Shown: positions 8,984 to 21,154, counted from the first letter of the stretch. The stretch: 64,000 bases of DNA from Pelodera strongyloides (GCA_036852015.1 JAANDG010000066.1:62001-126000), one strand, 5' to 3'. Made by a program: numbers and translations. The notes: generated by a model from the sequence alone, not told the origin.

Positions 8984-11300
8984 ATGGACTCTTCGCTAAC
9001 GCCTTCAACCGTAAATCGAATGAATGACGTCATTGAAAAAGATATCAACCAGACGAGGGACCGACACGATAGAGTGCTCTTTGGTCTAGTAAGAACTCAG
9101 GTATTATGTTTCTGTCAATAAACTTTGCTGCAGACAAACTTTGTACGTGCATGGCTGCGTTCTGGTTTAAAATATAGAGCGAAAATATGAATTGAACCGC
9201 CATAACATGGCGTCAGTTTGGTGGTCACTTTAGTTTGTTGTTATGTTTGTTACACCATGTTCGCCGCACAGGCGCCACGAAGGAACGCTAGTGGTGCGAA
9301 GTATCAAATGAGCATTTCAGAGCGCATTCGTCGTCGTAAAAGTGGTCTCGTGTATGACGGTGATGTTCTTTTGTAATGAATTGATCGCTGCAAGTTCCAA
9401 CGAGAATCACCATCAGGAAGTGGTCGACGAGGAATTGGACAACTCCAATAAGCAGGTGAGCAATCAATCAACAGTCAACCAGCATTAAGACTGTATAACA
9501 GAAGGTTTTTGAAACGAATGCTGTGCGCTTATTCCCAAGTATTAAAACGGTATAACAGAAGGTTTTTGAAACGAATGCTGTGCGCTGTATTCCCACGTAG
9601 TATATGCAAATATGCACGACACTGCGTTTTCTTTAGCATAAAGTATTAAAACGGTACAACAGAAGGTTTTTGAAACGACTGCGCTCTATTCCCACGTAGT
9701 ATATGCTAATAACTGCACGCTACTGCGATTTTTTAGTATAATCTTAATTTTTGTATACATCATGTGGGGACGCAGCTCTTCAACATGTTTCAAAAACCGG
9801 CTGTTATATTACTTTAAATCTTGTCTCTTGCATCCAAGTGCACATCTTATTTCTTGATTTATGGTATCAACTAATTCCTCAATTTCTAGATCGTTACTGT
9901 GGAACGCGTTCCCCTGATCGATACCGTACTCACATCGTCTACAGTATTCCATTCAGTCTCCATTCTATTCTATGTCAACATTGCCGCGTTGTATGCGTTG
10001 GCTGTTGCCGAAGGTGGGAAATTTGATTCTTTATTTTCTTTGTTCCAACTTTTATCGAAAATAAGGTTAAAGCAAAATACGGCCGGGTTTTGAAACGCAT
10101 AGTGGACAATGAATTCTTTCGTATTTAATTTACTCGAAACTAGCTCGATTTTTTCAAAACCGGCCGGTATTTCGCTTTCATAAGATGGATTTCAGTCACG
10201 GGTTCTGTGATTACCTTTTGGATTTTAAACCTGAAGGTTTACATGGAACTTTGAGCTTTTCCATACACTTACGTAAGGGTATGCAACCTATGGGTATTTC
10301 GGGGAGGTTGCAGCACAGATAACAAATTCTTCGAAATCATGAAAGTCCTATGGCGGTATGACTAAACACACTAGCCAAATATGTTCATCGGCCTGATAAT
10401 TAGGGTGTAAAATATTAAATGAATTACAGGACGCTGCAAGAATCTGTTAATTTCTCTCTCTGGACCCTCATCTTCATCAGCCCTGGTTCTTCTCACTTTC
10501 TGCATCGTATACAATGTAAGTAAGTTCAAATGAAGGAAGTCGGCGTCCAAGCGGCAACGTTGCGGCGGCTACTCGCACAAGATTGACCGCCTCTCCGTTG
10601 CCGCACGTGTATGTCAAAAGTTACCGTTACGACGTGCCATATGTAAGGTTATAGCGCACAAGTTGTGTGCCACCTGTTTGCACGCCTTGATCATATCGCA
10701 CGCATCACCGCTACAATAAGTTTCAACGTAAGTTCAGTTCAAAAACACCTGATATTTTCTCAAAGGCACCCGACATACAAAATGGGTCTAAAGTTGGTTA
10801 TTTTCAATTTTCAGCTCTACTGCACAGTTCTCATCCATGTTTTCGAGTTCTCTCTCGGTTCTTTCGAAGTCACTTCTTATCGGAAAGTTGCCGCATTTTC
10901 TATGCGACTTCTCGTCGATATTTGGAGCTTTTCGGTGGAAGTTCAGGTCGGTCCGGTTTATTGATTTATTGATTCATACTTTTCTTTTATCTCCGATAAG
11001 CCGAAGTAGTACTGTCATTCAGCACAACTCACAACAGTGCATTGCTTTATTGTCCACAATGCTTTGATGTCATGTCGAACGACGTAAACTTATAAACGTC
11101 GTACACGGCGCGCAAGCGGCACGTTATGGTGTGCGTGCGGAATGACAGGCGCGCCTGTGCGCACGCTTTTCTTAACTTTCAGAAATTTCTTTAACTTTCA
11201 GACAGTCCGATATCTCTGCGCAAAGGTCTCGCTCTCCAGTTTGGATGCCGAACTCAGCACTCTCACCGCGTACAAGAAGAAGAAAGTGGTGATTGTCTAA
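8984..11300 (+). CDS. Unrecognised multi-span membrane protein, 6 exons, with an apparent +1 break
   Basis: The product is not recognised. Exons are 8984-9100 (MDSSLTPSTVNRMNDVIEKD...), 9272-9455, 9890-10013, 10430-10515, 10815-10946 and 11202-11300, with phases that fit. Exon 2 starts APRRNASGAKYQMSISERIR and reads to VYDGDVLL. It then meets TTG-TAA at 9371-9376. Shifting +1 there continues with NELIAASSNENHHQEVVDEE and joins exon 3 cleanly. The product would be about 246 residues with a basic N-terminal patch and at least three hydrophobic segments (SVSILFYVNIAALYALAVAE; SSSALVLLTFCIVYN; LYCTVLIHVFEF). It ends KKKKVVIV. An alternative start is ATG 9354, which removes the break but loses the first two exons. 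Tetraspan/MARVEL-like topology is only an impression. Confidence 0.5.
9488..9810. mobile_element. Rearranged MITE copies, TTAAAGCGAAAT family, in intron
   Basis: The block CAGAAGGTTTTTGAAACG is repeated three times (near 9500, 9551 and 9660), each followed by TATTCCCA(C/A)GTA. One inverted end follows (TTTCAAAAACCGGC near 9787, then a degenerate ATTACTTTAAA). It looks like a tandemly rearranged copy of the family seen intact at 8603-8785. Confidence 0.55.
10067..10180. mobile_element. Short MITE copy, TTAAAGCGAAAT family, in intron
   Basis: About 114 bp between TTAAAGCAAAATACGGCCGG and CCGGCCGGTATTTCGCTTT. The interior is shorter than in the 183-bp copies. Confidence 0.65.
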
Positions 11301-12038
11301 ATAGGAATGAAAGTCGTGCTGCTATAATATCGCGACAACCTCGCGCACATTTGCGTGCTCCGCGTAGCTTTCGAGTTTCCTTAATCAAAAACTTATACAT
11401 GTTAATTGACGAGACCCAGCGGGTCATTTGTAAGCATTTTGAACATTATAATGTGTAACTTTGTTCAATATACGCTTATGTACCACTGAATTGATATTAG
11501 TTTTCTAGTTAATATAACTACGATATGAAAACTGTAATGCATCAACTTGTCCCGAAATAGTTCCCTAGTTATTCGTTGTGCACCGTCTCTATATGTCGCT
11601 TGAATATAGATAAAATATACAAAAATGACGTGTTGCATTATTGTACTTTTATCACACGCATACGTATTTGACATTTATTTCTCGTCGCTTTTCGATGATA
11701 GTCTGGGTCTACTTTACTCTGTGAATAGTTCTTTTCGCTTCCGCAAGATCATGTCTTTTCGTATTTGAACATGAAATAAAGATTATTTATATTATAGACA
11801 GTCTTTTTCAGCTATGAGTGGAAGGAATTGTCAATCAATTTGTGTATGCCATCTATGTTTACCATATTTCGGGCTAGTTTTTCGCTCTTAGTCTGGTAAA
11901 AGATTGGTAAAGACAACATAATGGCAAACTCGTACGCGATTACACACGATTGTTAGGCGAGATTACTAATTTGCGGCAAGATCTCTGCCGCGTGTTCCCC
12001 TCTCTGCCGCTGCGGCGCTACTGCATCGCACTGCATCT
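11301..12038. other. 3' flank and spacer
   Basis: AT-rich 3' flank of the preceding gene. GCGC-rich patches lie near 11100-11170 (within the last intron) and 11330. AATAAA occurs at 11775-11780 and could end the transcript. No further gene is seen before the LTR element. Confidence 0.35.
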
Positions 12039-12485
12039 TGTCACGACTTTCGTGACCGAAACGTAATATTATTACCGCCGGAAGTACATATAGTGAGCAT
12101 GTCTAGAAATAGGTCAAAGCGTCTAATAATTACGCAATTAACATACAATATGACGTAATATAAACCCTCGGTATTGAGGTATGGGCATGTACTGGTCCTG
12201 GTGATCTGAATCGTCTCTTCTGTCCCTGTGGTGGGACATCTACGGCTGAAGTTGGTCAGCTGCTGAGGACTGGTGTGGAGGCCAGCTCCTATCGATCCAA
12301 GGACTGTGCATCGTCTGGCCGGCAGTGGTGCCGCGCCTGTTTCTTCAGACAAGTAGTGAAAAGCTTGTCATTCTACTGGCCGACTGTGGTTGTCGCGCCT
12401 TGTCCATCGTCCGGATGAGCAGTGAAAAGCTTGTCCATCTCTCTCCAATAAACGTTGCCCTACCATTGTGCACTTAATTGTGTCA
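12039..12485 (+). repeat. 5' LTR (447 bp)
   Basis: Starts TG and ends CA, and matches the 3' LTR over its whole length with only a few differences. The antisense ORFs of about 80-100 codons found in both LTRs are incidental. AATAAA (about 12448) near the 3' part could be the poly(A) signal. Confidence 0.85.
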
Positions 12486-12510
12486 GTGGTGCACCGTCCG
12501 AGTTCCATTC
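12486..12510 (+). other. Possible primer-binding site
   Basis: Directly after the 5' LTR comes GTGGTGCACCGTCCGAG. Its TGG near the start could pair with the CCA end of a tRNA. The tRNA is not identified. Confidence 0.35.
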
Positions 12511-12559
12511 TCGCGAAATTACACGGTTCGAACACCGTCCGGGTCCAGTCCCGGAAGAA

Positions 12560-12640
12560 GTTCATACAACCCCTTTGCGGGATAACAACCCTTTGCGGAT
12601 ACAAACCCTTTACGGGAACACAACCCTTCGCGGTATAACC
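12560..12640 (+). repeat. Short tandem repeat in retrotransposon leader
   Basis: Four imperfect copies of ACAACCCTTTGCGG(G/A)-A-(T/A) spaced about 20 bp, lying between the possible primer-binding site and gag. Confidence 0.6.
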
Positions 12641-12691
12641 AGACCTTACTTATTCGTTGTACGATTCTACGTTTCACCCAAATAAGTCATA

Positions 12692-14918
12692 ATGAGTAGT
12701 CAGAATTTGAGTCCTCGATCTCAACAACAACTTTTGACGTCACTTAAGAGATTAATCACGAGATACTGTAACCAAGCCGTTAATTCTGTTCTGAGAGAAG
12801 CAAACCTATATGTCGAGATGTCCAGGGAAGAATTCGAAAAGAATATAAATCAAAATACAGTGACAGCTCAGAGGATGTAGAAACGGTTGAAAGTTATAAA
12901 CGAAAAAAAAGAATTGAAGAGAGAACAAAATAAAAAGGATGACTTAAGAAGAATTTGAACAACATTTAATGAGCGAGAACAGAAAAGATTTATGATCAAT
13001 TGGAAGAAATGAGGGTAGAATTAGAAAAACGTCTCGACCAAGCAACTGGTACGTCATCCGATCAACGATTAATCCAACGGAATCTTGCAAGAGCAAATTC
13101 TTCACATAGTCAACACAGCACATTGGACAGGACTAGATCTACGCAAGATTCAAGGAGCGTTATCAGTGTGCAGAGTAATAGTAACAACATTCAGACAACT
13201 CCAAAAGTTTCCAAAAAGGTACCAATTTTTAGCACGACTCCAATTAACGAGAAAAGGTTAGAAGAAATTAAAAATATAAGGAATACGTATCGGGATTGCT
13301 CACAAACATCCACTGCGATATACAAACAAAATGTCAAACTAGACAGAGGACTAGTCGAAATTAAAATACCGACGTTCTCAGGTGATTATACACAGTTTGA
13401 TACATTTTGGGAACTGTTCAACGAAATGGTCCATTCACAAGATTACACCAAAGTGCAGAAATTGTGTATGCTAAAAAATTCTTGCGACGGATCAGTAAAA
13501 AATATGCTGATCATTCCAACACCAGTGACAAATTAACGACCTAGCAGTCGATGTGGATGAGGGACAATCAATGATCCAAATAATAGAAACGCGCAATAAA
13601 CTCAGCTATAAAGAATACACCAGTAGCAACAATGCACCCAAGAAGTCTTACATCCACGTATTTCCAGCTAAGAGCACTATCTGCTCGAATGGCTATGTAC
13701 GAGAATATCGATACAATATTATACAGGGATACAGTTAAAATGAAATTTCCACAAGAAGTAATCACAGAAGTTACCCGTCAAGAACGCAGAGAAAGATTTG
13801 AATGGGATACAGAAACTCTTTGAATGAAGATACACAAGCGATTTATCATAGGAATGAAGAAAAGAAGAAATAGAACCAAGATACCAATGAAAATGCCATA
13901 TACAAGCAGTGCTTAATTTGCAAACAAACGGGACATAGAACAACAAATTGTATGCACAATGTTTCACCCATACGAATAAAAGAAATAATAAGCAGGGAAA
14001 GTGCGTGTTACATTTGTCTTGAAACGGATCACAAGGCGCAATCATGCAAAGAAACGTGCAAGAAGTGCCACAAAATTCACAATATTCGAAATTGTCCATA
14101 TAACTGTGCAACAGATTTGGGAGCAGTTGATGTGGTAAGGCATCATTTGATCAACGACCCAATCGTTGACCGAACACAGCGGACACAGTCATGGAATGGA
14201 AACTGGGTTTCCATCCAACAAAATAAAGCGCAAAGCACAAATCCGAAGGAAAATATGACAGGACAATATAGAAATAATACGATAGATCCATACCATGGGC
14301 AATATCAAAACAGAGAAAGCCTACGAATGAATTCCAACAATTCGCCAAGAAATACACAATTCCGAGAAAGACGAGGAAACGATCACACCAGTTTTGGGCA
14401 GAACAAACAAAGAGTACAACTTATAAAAGAAAATGAACTTGAGGATGTGGAAAATGATGAATACCAAGGCAGGGATACTATACATATACAGGAAGAATGT
14501 GGAGGAAGATTTGATCATAACGAAGAAAGAAACGAAATGCAGTTTTTTCGTGACTCCGGAAGTTACGACCACGACCAAAGAGAGCAATGATAAAACAGCA
14601 AGCACAGTAAAGCAAGTTAGCCCTACAGTGATTAATACTGTGAAAGACGTTCATTACTCAAAACACAATGGTTATACTAAAAGCAATGAAAATTCAGCAG
14701 CCAAATCTAAGATACAAAATAAGAGGAAGAGGAGCAAGAACCACAAAAAGACTCCAAGTAAGAAAGTAATTACCTCAATGACCAAAAAATGTGATGAAGA
14801 ACGGGTAACAACATATCCCCAAGATAACGAAATGGGTACCCAGACGGACCAAAGTAAGAAAGAACCACTAATACTAGAAAGCAAGCGACGCCTGAACCCA
14901 TTCAGGAAAAGACTATAA
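12692..14918 (+). pseudogene. Degraded gag of the Bel/Pao-type element
   Basis: Gag-like reading frame broken into pieces. A first segment starting MSSQNLSPRSQQQ ends at a stop at about 12880. A second (13000-13536) contains EIKIPTFSGDYTQFDTFWEL, typical of the DUF1759 region of Bel/Pao gag. A third (about 13632-13823) and a fourth (13900-14590) carry two CCHC zinc knuckles, CLICKQTGHRTTNC and CYICLETDHKAQSC, followed by another Cys-rich CKKCHKIHNIRNC. A Lys-rich tail follows in another frame to 14918. Stops and frame changes separate the segments, so no complete gag can be made. The breaks are left as they are here. Confidence 0.75.
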
Positions 14919-15492
14919 AAGTAAATACTTATCCAGAAAGAAAAACTTCATAGGTATGAAGCACTTACCGACCGTGAATTATAAACTAAACACTAATCAA
15001 AAATGCGATTCAACCACTCAACTTCTGAATCAAATTCGCACGAAAAAATAACCCTTCTGGGGTCGGGGTTTCGTCGGGTCTCAGGGAAATAGCTACTGGA
15101 ACTTACAAGAACCGGAACACGGAATGACCACTGGTAGACCGTTACATAAATTACGTCGAATTTAGGACACCGAAGAAACAATTCAGAGAAGTTTACATTA
15201 AATAATTAAATACTGTTAAAAACAGAATGCCTAATTTGTGCTAATTATGACACCAATCGAACGTTTCGCCGCCCGGAGGTCCCCGTGGGAAAAGAAGACG
15301 TAAGAGAGCGTACAATTACAATATGAAACCTGCATGATTCTTCGAGAATTCCCAAAGCCAAAGTACCAATTGGAGATACACATAAGATAAGATTATTAAT
15401 CCTATAGAAGGTATTCTATTCTATTCACAAGTTCCGCGTGGCAGCAATTAGACCATTGACAACGGTACACAAAATCTCTCGTTCCCCGGGAG
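14919..15492 (+). other. Non-coding remnant between gag and 3' LTR
   Basis: About 570 bp where protease and polymerase genes would be expected. No coding potential is recognised. There is no obvious polypurine tract directly before the 3' LTR. Confidence 0.5.
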
Positions 15493-15938
15493 TGTCACGA
15501 CTTTCGTGACCGAAACGTAATATTATTACCGCCGGAAGTACATATAGTGAGCATGTCTAGAAATAGGTCAAAGCGTCAATAATTACGCAATTAACATACA
15601 ATATGACGTAATATAAACCCTCGGTATTGAGGTATGGGCATGTACTGGTCCTGGTGATCTGAATCGTCTCTTCTGTCCCTGTGGTGGGACATCTACGGCT
15701 GAAGTTGGTCAGCTGCTGAGGACTGGTGTGGAGGCCAGCTCCTATCGATCCTGGGATTGTGCATCGTCTGGCCGGCAGTGGTGCCGCGCCTGTTTCTTCA
15801 GACAAGTAGTGAAAAGCTTGTCATTCTACTGGCCGACTGTGGTTGTCGCGCCTTGTCTATCGTCCGGATGAGCAGTTAAAAGCTTGTACATCTCTCTCCA
15901 ATAAACGTTGACCTACCATTGTGCACTTAATTGTGTCA
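15493..15938 (+). repeat. 3' LTR
   Basis: Near-identical to the 5' LTR, including the TGTCACGACTTTCGTGACC start. Small differences, for example near 15752, separate the two. Confidence 0.85.
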
Positions 15939-17045
15939 CCCTTTCCCTGCGCGCCGGCGGCCGGCAGCGCACCCCTTGGGTCAATTTCCGAATGAATGCA
16001 GAGAATACAAATTCGGTGCGGTATAATACAAAAACATGAATAAAATTCGGAATTTCGCTTGCTCAAGACGGGGCTCTGGCTCTCCTTTAGATATTCAAAT
16101 TTCGTTGCGTGCACTTGCGGCTTCAAACAAAAAAGTAAATAGATTACCAGACAATACATTCTAATACAACCCTGTCTCCAACCTTTTACTCACCTTCTAA
16201 CCCCTGTACCTGCCCTCCTTCTCCAACACGATCTGTTGGATCACATCCCCCTTGCTACGCCCTCCTAACCACCACATCCTCTTAACCTACCTTCCTCAAC
16301 ACCATATTGCCATTTACCCTCCTCTATACCTATACTCTTTTCCGCTCTCTCCATTCTTCCAAATTTCCTACGTCTCATCCTTGAGCCCGTCCGCTAATTT
16401 TCTACCTCCATGCTTCTACTTTCCTCCTCCCTCTTCCACCTACTACTTAACAACCTATTATCTTTCCGCTGATCTTCCGCGATCATTTTGCTCCCATGTG
16501 CCCCCATCTTTCTCTCTCATTGCCTCCCACTCTTCCTTTTAACACCCTTACTACATCTTTTTTTTCCCTTCCCCCATCGACGTTATATACTAACGCGGTT
16601 CATGCCCTCCCCCTGTCCACCACCTCTTATCCTCCCCTTTCTATCTCTATGTTGTACACCTTCGTTCTCCTCAATCCTGCGGGTCCCTTCCTTCTTATCT
16701 CCTGTCTATGTCTTTCTTGTTTCGACACTGCTTTTTTTCTTTTATATAATAAGATCCTCGCATCTATATCATATCTATATAGTATATCTATATCCTCGCT
16801 GTTTTTTTTCACTCGTCAGATATAAAATAAAGCGTTCATAACTAGTCAACTTTACATAACGAAAAAGATAGACTTGTAACATTTGTTCATATAATAGTAC
16901 TTACCAACTTATTCATGGTTTCTTTCAACAATTATTATTTGTTTGCCCTTTTTTATGCAGTTTGCAACAAATTGAGGACGAATGGAAATTCTGCTTTCTA
17001 TTTCTATTTCTTGACCTGGTAGCTACAAAAGTTGCGTTCTTTGCT
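15939..17045. repeat. Spacer with long pyrimidine-rich tract
   Basis: From about 16166 to 16810 the + strand is strongly C/T-rich (CCTCC, CTTCC, CTCCC words) with little G. ORFs here are compositional. The flanks at 15939-16165 and 16810-17045 show nothing recognisable. Confidence 0.5.
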
Positions 17046-17639
17046 CCTCCCGCGTTCGTACATTGACGTCTGCGGAACCAGGGATACAACATTAATTTCA
17101 ACATGAGGCGGGTGACCGCATAAATCACCAATCAAAGGCGATGTTGTCCAAAATACCAGTCAAAATGACAGACAATAGTTCATGTTTGCTAGATTGTACG
17201 GGCTTTTTGGACTACGGAAATGAGCTGGTTAAGAACTTAGAATTGCGCATATAAGGCCCACTTACTTATACATCGATACACCAATCCTGTTTTTTTTTAA
17301 ATCAGTAGAGTACTATTTGATAGCATTTTACTATATTTTTTCTTTGAGCTTTCAACATAGCATACAAACAACAAATTACTCATCTGCCTTATGTTGTACC
17401 ACTTACCGTAGTGCTCCCTTGTCTTCTGGCTTGGTGCCAACTATTGCGCTAAGAATTCGAGTGATTTTACGGGCGGCGCAAATATTAAAATTTCTCATGA
17501 TGACGTCATCATTGACACTCAAACTGTTTTTTTATTCGAGTGTTGATTTATCGTTGTTTTTAACTTTTCTTGGTCGAGTATGTAAACTTTGTGCCATTTA
17601 ACGTTACTGTCGGTGCGCGTTTAGCTGTTCAATGGCGAT

Positions 17640-20460
17640 TCTGATGTGCTTCTTTCAGAGTTTGGATTAATATGGGTCACTTGGCTCACTCGAGGAGAGG
17701 CTATGGATCTCCCCGACCTGCAAACGGAGCCTAATTGGGTTAGTTTTTACTGCCTTCCGTCACCTTTACGGCTCCGTCAAGTTCCTTGTACTGAGTATTT
17801 GCTTTGCGCATTGTCGCCCTGTTTGTTTTAACAACTTCAATTATTCAATTATTCTTATCATTTAGGTTTGGTTGCTGACTTTTACTCGATCTTACTGACA
17901 TTTACTCTATCTTATAATAACATTTACCCGATCTTACTGTTGTTTTTCAGCTGTTATCTGCACGCCTGAACCAGACTCCAGAGAATGTTCAATCTAACCA
18001 TCAGGAATCGTTCTCAGCCTGAGCTGGAGCCGTGCACTCGCCCGCATCGAATTTGAGCCCAAAGGTAGTTTTATTTTCTCGTTTGCATTTCTTTGCTCTC
18101 GGCAGCCCATTAATTCGTGACTGCGTCGGTTTTAGCTTGTGCTTCGAAAGACGTCATGTCTTTCCTCACTGGAGCATGAGATGTTTGTTGTTGCATATCG
18201 AATTTCACTGTCACGGGTTTATTGTTAAGCTACTTGTGATTTCGTGGAAATTTTCATTTCGTTTTTTTAGGTTCGACAGTTGGACTGGAGATTGAGGTTG
18301 TTTGGCCAGCCCATTCGCATTCGCATGGATGGTTGATCTGTGCTGTGCTTGCCGACGCTCTGACACCGGGTTTTCTGCCCGCTTAGAATTTGGATTATTT
18401 GGAGTCGTGAAGCTAGCTGAGTGATTCCAATAAATGTGGATGTTTTAAAGGTGTGCTTATGTTTGACTATTTATGGTCTTGCCTTATATTGGAATTGGTT
18501 CATTTTGCGTAGCTGACATTTAAAACTGAGGCTGTTACTCTGAATTTTTTGTCTAACCTTGTCGTGCTTTACCAGCTTTAATTTAGTGGAAATATTTTTC
18601 AGGTTCTAACTCCACTCCAGCATGACCCATGAGAGGTCTTGCCGTTTCTCATTCCTCGGATTCTTTTGGACCCAGCATTGACTGCCATTCCCACCCGTGG
18701 ACCCGTGCTCGCTCGAGATGGCAAATGGCACGCGGAAGTTCTACATTAATTATGAGGTATTTTTGGGATTCGAGTTACCCAGGATTCTTACTTGCACATC
18801 AATTGATAAAAAAACCCTCGAAATTATAATCCGGGTTTATGGGGGTCGGGGTCGGGGTTAATGTTTATGCTTTTTTGTATTGAATTCTTTTGGTTACTGA
18901 TTTGATTGTTGTGTGAAACAAATCGATTTGAGAATCTGTTTACTAAGTTACTATGTACAGTCGCTTTCTGAAACAAATTGTGTTCTAATTTATTAATGGT
19001 GTTTTTTTTTCAGGTAGTTTACACGACCTGACAGCTGGACACGGACGTATATGTACGACGCAACTCCCTACGTCTCTGGCTACACATGGAATCGAGTGCT
19101 GGCTGGCTCATATCTACCCGAATAAGGGCCACATTGCCAGTCAATGGACGGCGACGGACTTTAATTGAGGTACTTTTATTTATTTATTTACCTTCTTTAC
19201 GTAATTAATATAGGAGTGCAACAAATCATGATCTACTCGTACATGAAGGAAAAGGAGTATAGTAAAATAGTTCATTTCCAAGGCGGATTTGTACGATTTT
19301 GCCCATAACTCATAACTCCCGCGGGTGCTTTTAATCTCTGATTTTTTGGCAGCGCTCCAAATTTGCGAGTTAGTTTCATAATCCAGTCGGCGATCTTGAC
19401 ACCGAACCACACCGGTTCCGAAATTTGCGTGTGAAACTGTGAAGCATTGACGAGTTCACGTTCACAAGTCAAACATCGAGTCCTCTCAATTTGATGCTCG
19501 TTTGCTTTTATGAATCTAATCATTCAACTCATTTCAAATCTTTAGATCTGTCCATCGATGCACGACGTTAACTGCTCCTACCCACGAGTGGGACATCAAC
19601 AACGGCTCACACAGCGCTCAAGAGCTTCTACCGTTGCTACGACCACTTGTAGCGCGTGGTCACGGACAAGGACGTGCTTAAGAATGGTGTGTTTGTTTTC
19701 TTAGTTTTTTTTTTAACTTTCAATTCAAGCAGCTCCTGAGCATGTTTTCGTTTAACATAAATGCTTGTCTTGGCCGACATCCGATGTATTAAAAAGGCGT
19801 TGGGTTGCATAGTTGTCATTATGTTCCATACTTATTGATCAATTTTTAGTTTGCTATCTTTGTCAACGTCATCAACGTTGCCCAGTTCCTGCCAAGTCGG
19901 ATCCGACACTGATCTCGAATATCGGACGAGGGCAACAACCACAACCAGGGCAACGGCGAGCACCATCAGTAGCTCGAGGCCGAGGACATACCCACACATG
20001 GTATGTTATTCTTATCCTTTCTATGTTACAGGAACATAAATTCCGTCAATTCCGTGTTTAAGCAAACTAAGCAAACGGAGCTGTTGTGTAGCTCAGTTAT
20101 CGAAACACAATGTATCAATGTTATGTTTCACCCAAGTGCCTAAATTTAAAAATTTCAAATGCCCCATTGGTTGATTTTTTTTACTTGTTCAATGATTTCG
20201 TCGCGTCGAGCACAACCGTTGGAAGTGTTGAGTCATGTAGTTTCCAGAGTCTGGTTCATTATGTTATTGATGAATGTTTAGATTCGCTATCTTTGTGCGG
20301 TGTCGGCGTCATCCATGTCTAATACTTCCCGCTCCTTCCACTTTTAAGCCGCAAGCCAGTGGCCATAGCTGATTGAGCTGACCACGAATCAGGAAGGAGA
20401 AGAGCCGATGCGAGTTTACTTTCCGGCCATGCTGCTGTTTTTCTTAGGGTAAAAAAAAAG
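17640..20460 (+). pseudogene. Exon-like islands of a decayed gene or spliced non-coding RNA, copy 1
   Basis: Several islands conserved with copy 2 are bounded by splice-like signals: 17660-17738 (after CTTTCAG), 18603-18757, 19017-19170, 19545-19683 and 19852-19999. They read partly like protein (TALKSFYRCYDH...RVVTDKDVLKN; FAIFVNVINVAQFLPSRI), but the frames contain stops. In the 19545 island copy 1 has a stop after CYDHL, while copy 2 has one later after RVVTD. In the last island one TGA and one TAG are shared by both copies. Indels between copies are often not multiples of three. A multi-exon pseudogene, or a non-coding RNA derived from one, is the best reading. The parent protein is not recognised. 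Confidence 0.5.
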
Positions 20461-20483
20461 AAAGAAAGAAATAAAGAAAATTT

Positions 20484-20545
20484 TGGTCATACTCAGAAAA
20501 GAAGAGTATGACCCAGGGGCAAACTGGGCTTTCAAAGTTTTCTAG
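20484..20545 (+). other. Hairpin motif after A-rich tract, copy 1
   Basis: GGTCATACTC and GAGTATGACC form a 10-bp stem around AGAAAAGAA, followed by CCAGGGGCAAACTGGG, a second small stem. It lies just downstream of an A-rich AAAGAAAGAAAGAAATAAAG run. In copy 2 one stem base differs (GAGTACGACC). Confidence 0.5.
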
Positions 20546-21154
20546 CGAGCATTTTGATTCAAACTAAGTCAGATCATAAAATTTTGAGAGTCCATTTGTT
20601 CAATAAAAAAATAATAAAAATAATAAAAAATAATCGAAGAAAAATGAAAAGAACGGCAAAAAATGATAATAGCCGACGAGTTAAGAAGACTCATAGTGTG
20701 AACATTCTTGTTCCCAAAAGATCCTACGGGACAACTCTTTGTGTAAATATTTTGTAGATCTCGCATATTATGCTAATAGTATGGTCCAGCTCGAGCTGTG
20801 ATATTTTAGTTAGTATCTTCGACCTCGATTGTAAGGTTCTAACTGTATATTGTATGGTCTCCAATTAGCATGAGATCAATTTACTGTTTCACTATTCGGT
20901 CCTTTTTGCTCTGATTCATAGTTGAATTCTTGATTAAGATATGACTATTAGTTGTATGTTAGTTTATCTATTCTGGACGTTGATTATTGTGCAAGGCGCT
21001 GCGAGCTTATCCGATAGTGGTCTAAGGTGGGCCTTATGGTTCAACTTAGAAAACATCGGTCTCTTATTTGAAGAGCAGTTCTGAATACTGTGTATTTCTT
21101 TGGTTTGACGCAGACCCGATACGCGGTTGTGAATTTACAAAATATAAGTTGGAT

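Larger units (their letters stand above)
12039..15938 (+). mobile_element. Non-autonomous Bel/Pao-type LTR retrotransposon
   Basis: Two near-identical direct repeats (12039-12485 and 15493-15938), each beginning TGTCACGACTTTCGTGACC and ending TTAATTGTGTCA, flank about 3.0 kb. The interior carries a broken gag with two zinc knuckles and a region resembling the DUF1759 domain of Bel/Pao elements. No protease, reverse transcriptase, RNase H or integrase motif is visible. The flanks (GCATCT on the left, CCCTTTC on the right) show no clear target duplication. High LTR identity suggests fairly recent mobilisation, presumably by enzymes supplied in trans. Confidence 0.8.

Noticed and set aside
12041..12352. 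Minus-strand ORF of 103 codons, repeated at 15557-15805
   Set aside because: It lies inside both LTRs and is shared only because the LTRs are identical; no known protein.
16252..16841. Pro/Ser/Leu-rich ORFs of about 100 codons
   Set aside because: Products of the pyrimidine-rich tract; overlapping frames are equally open.
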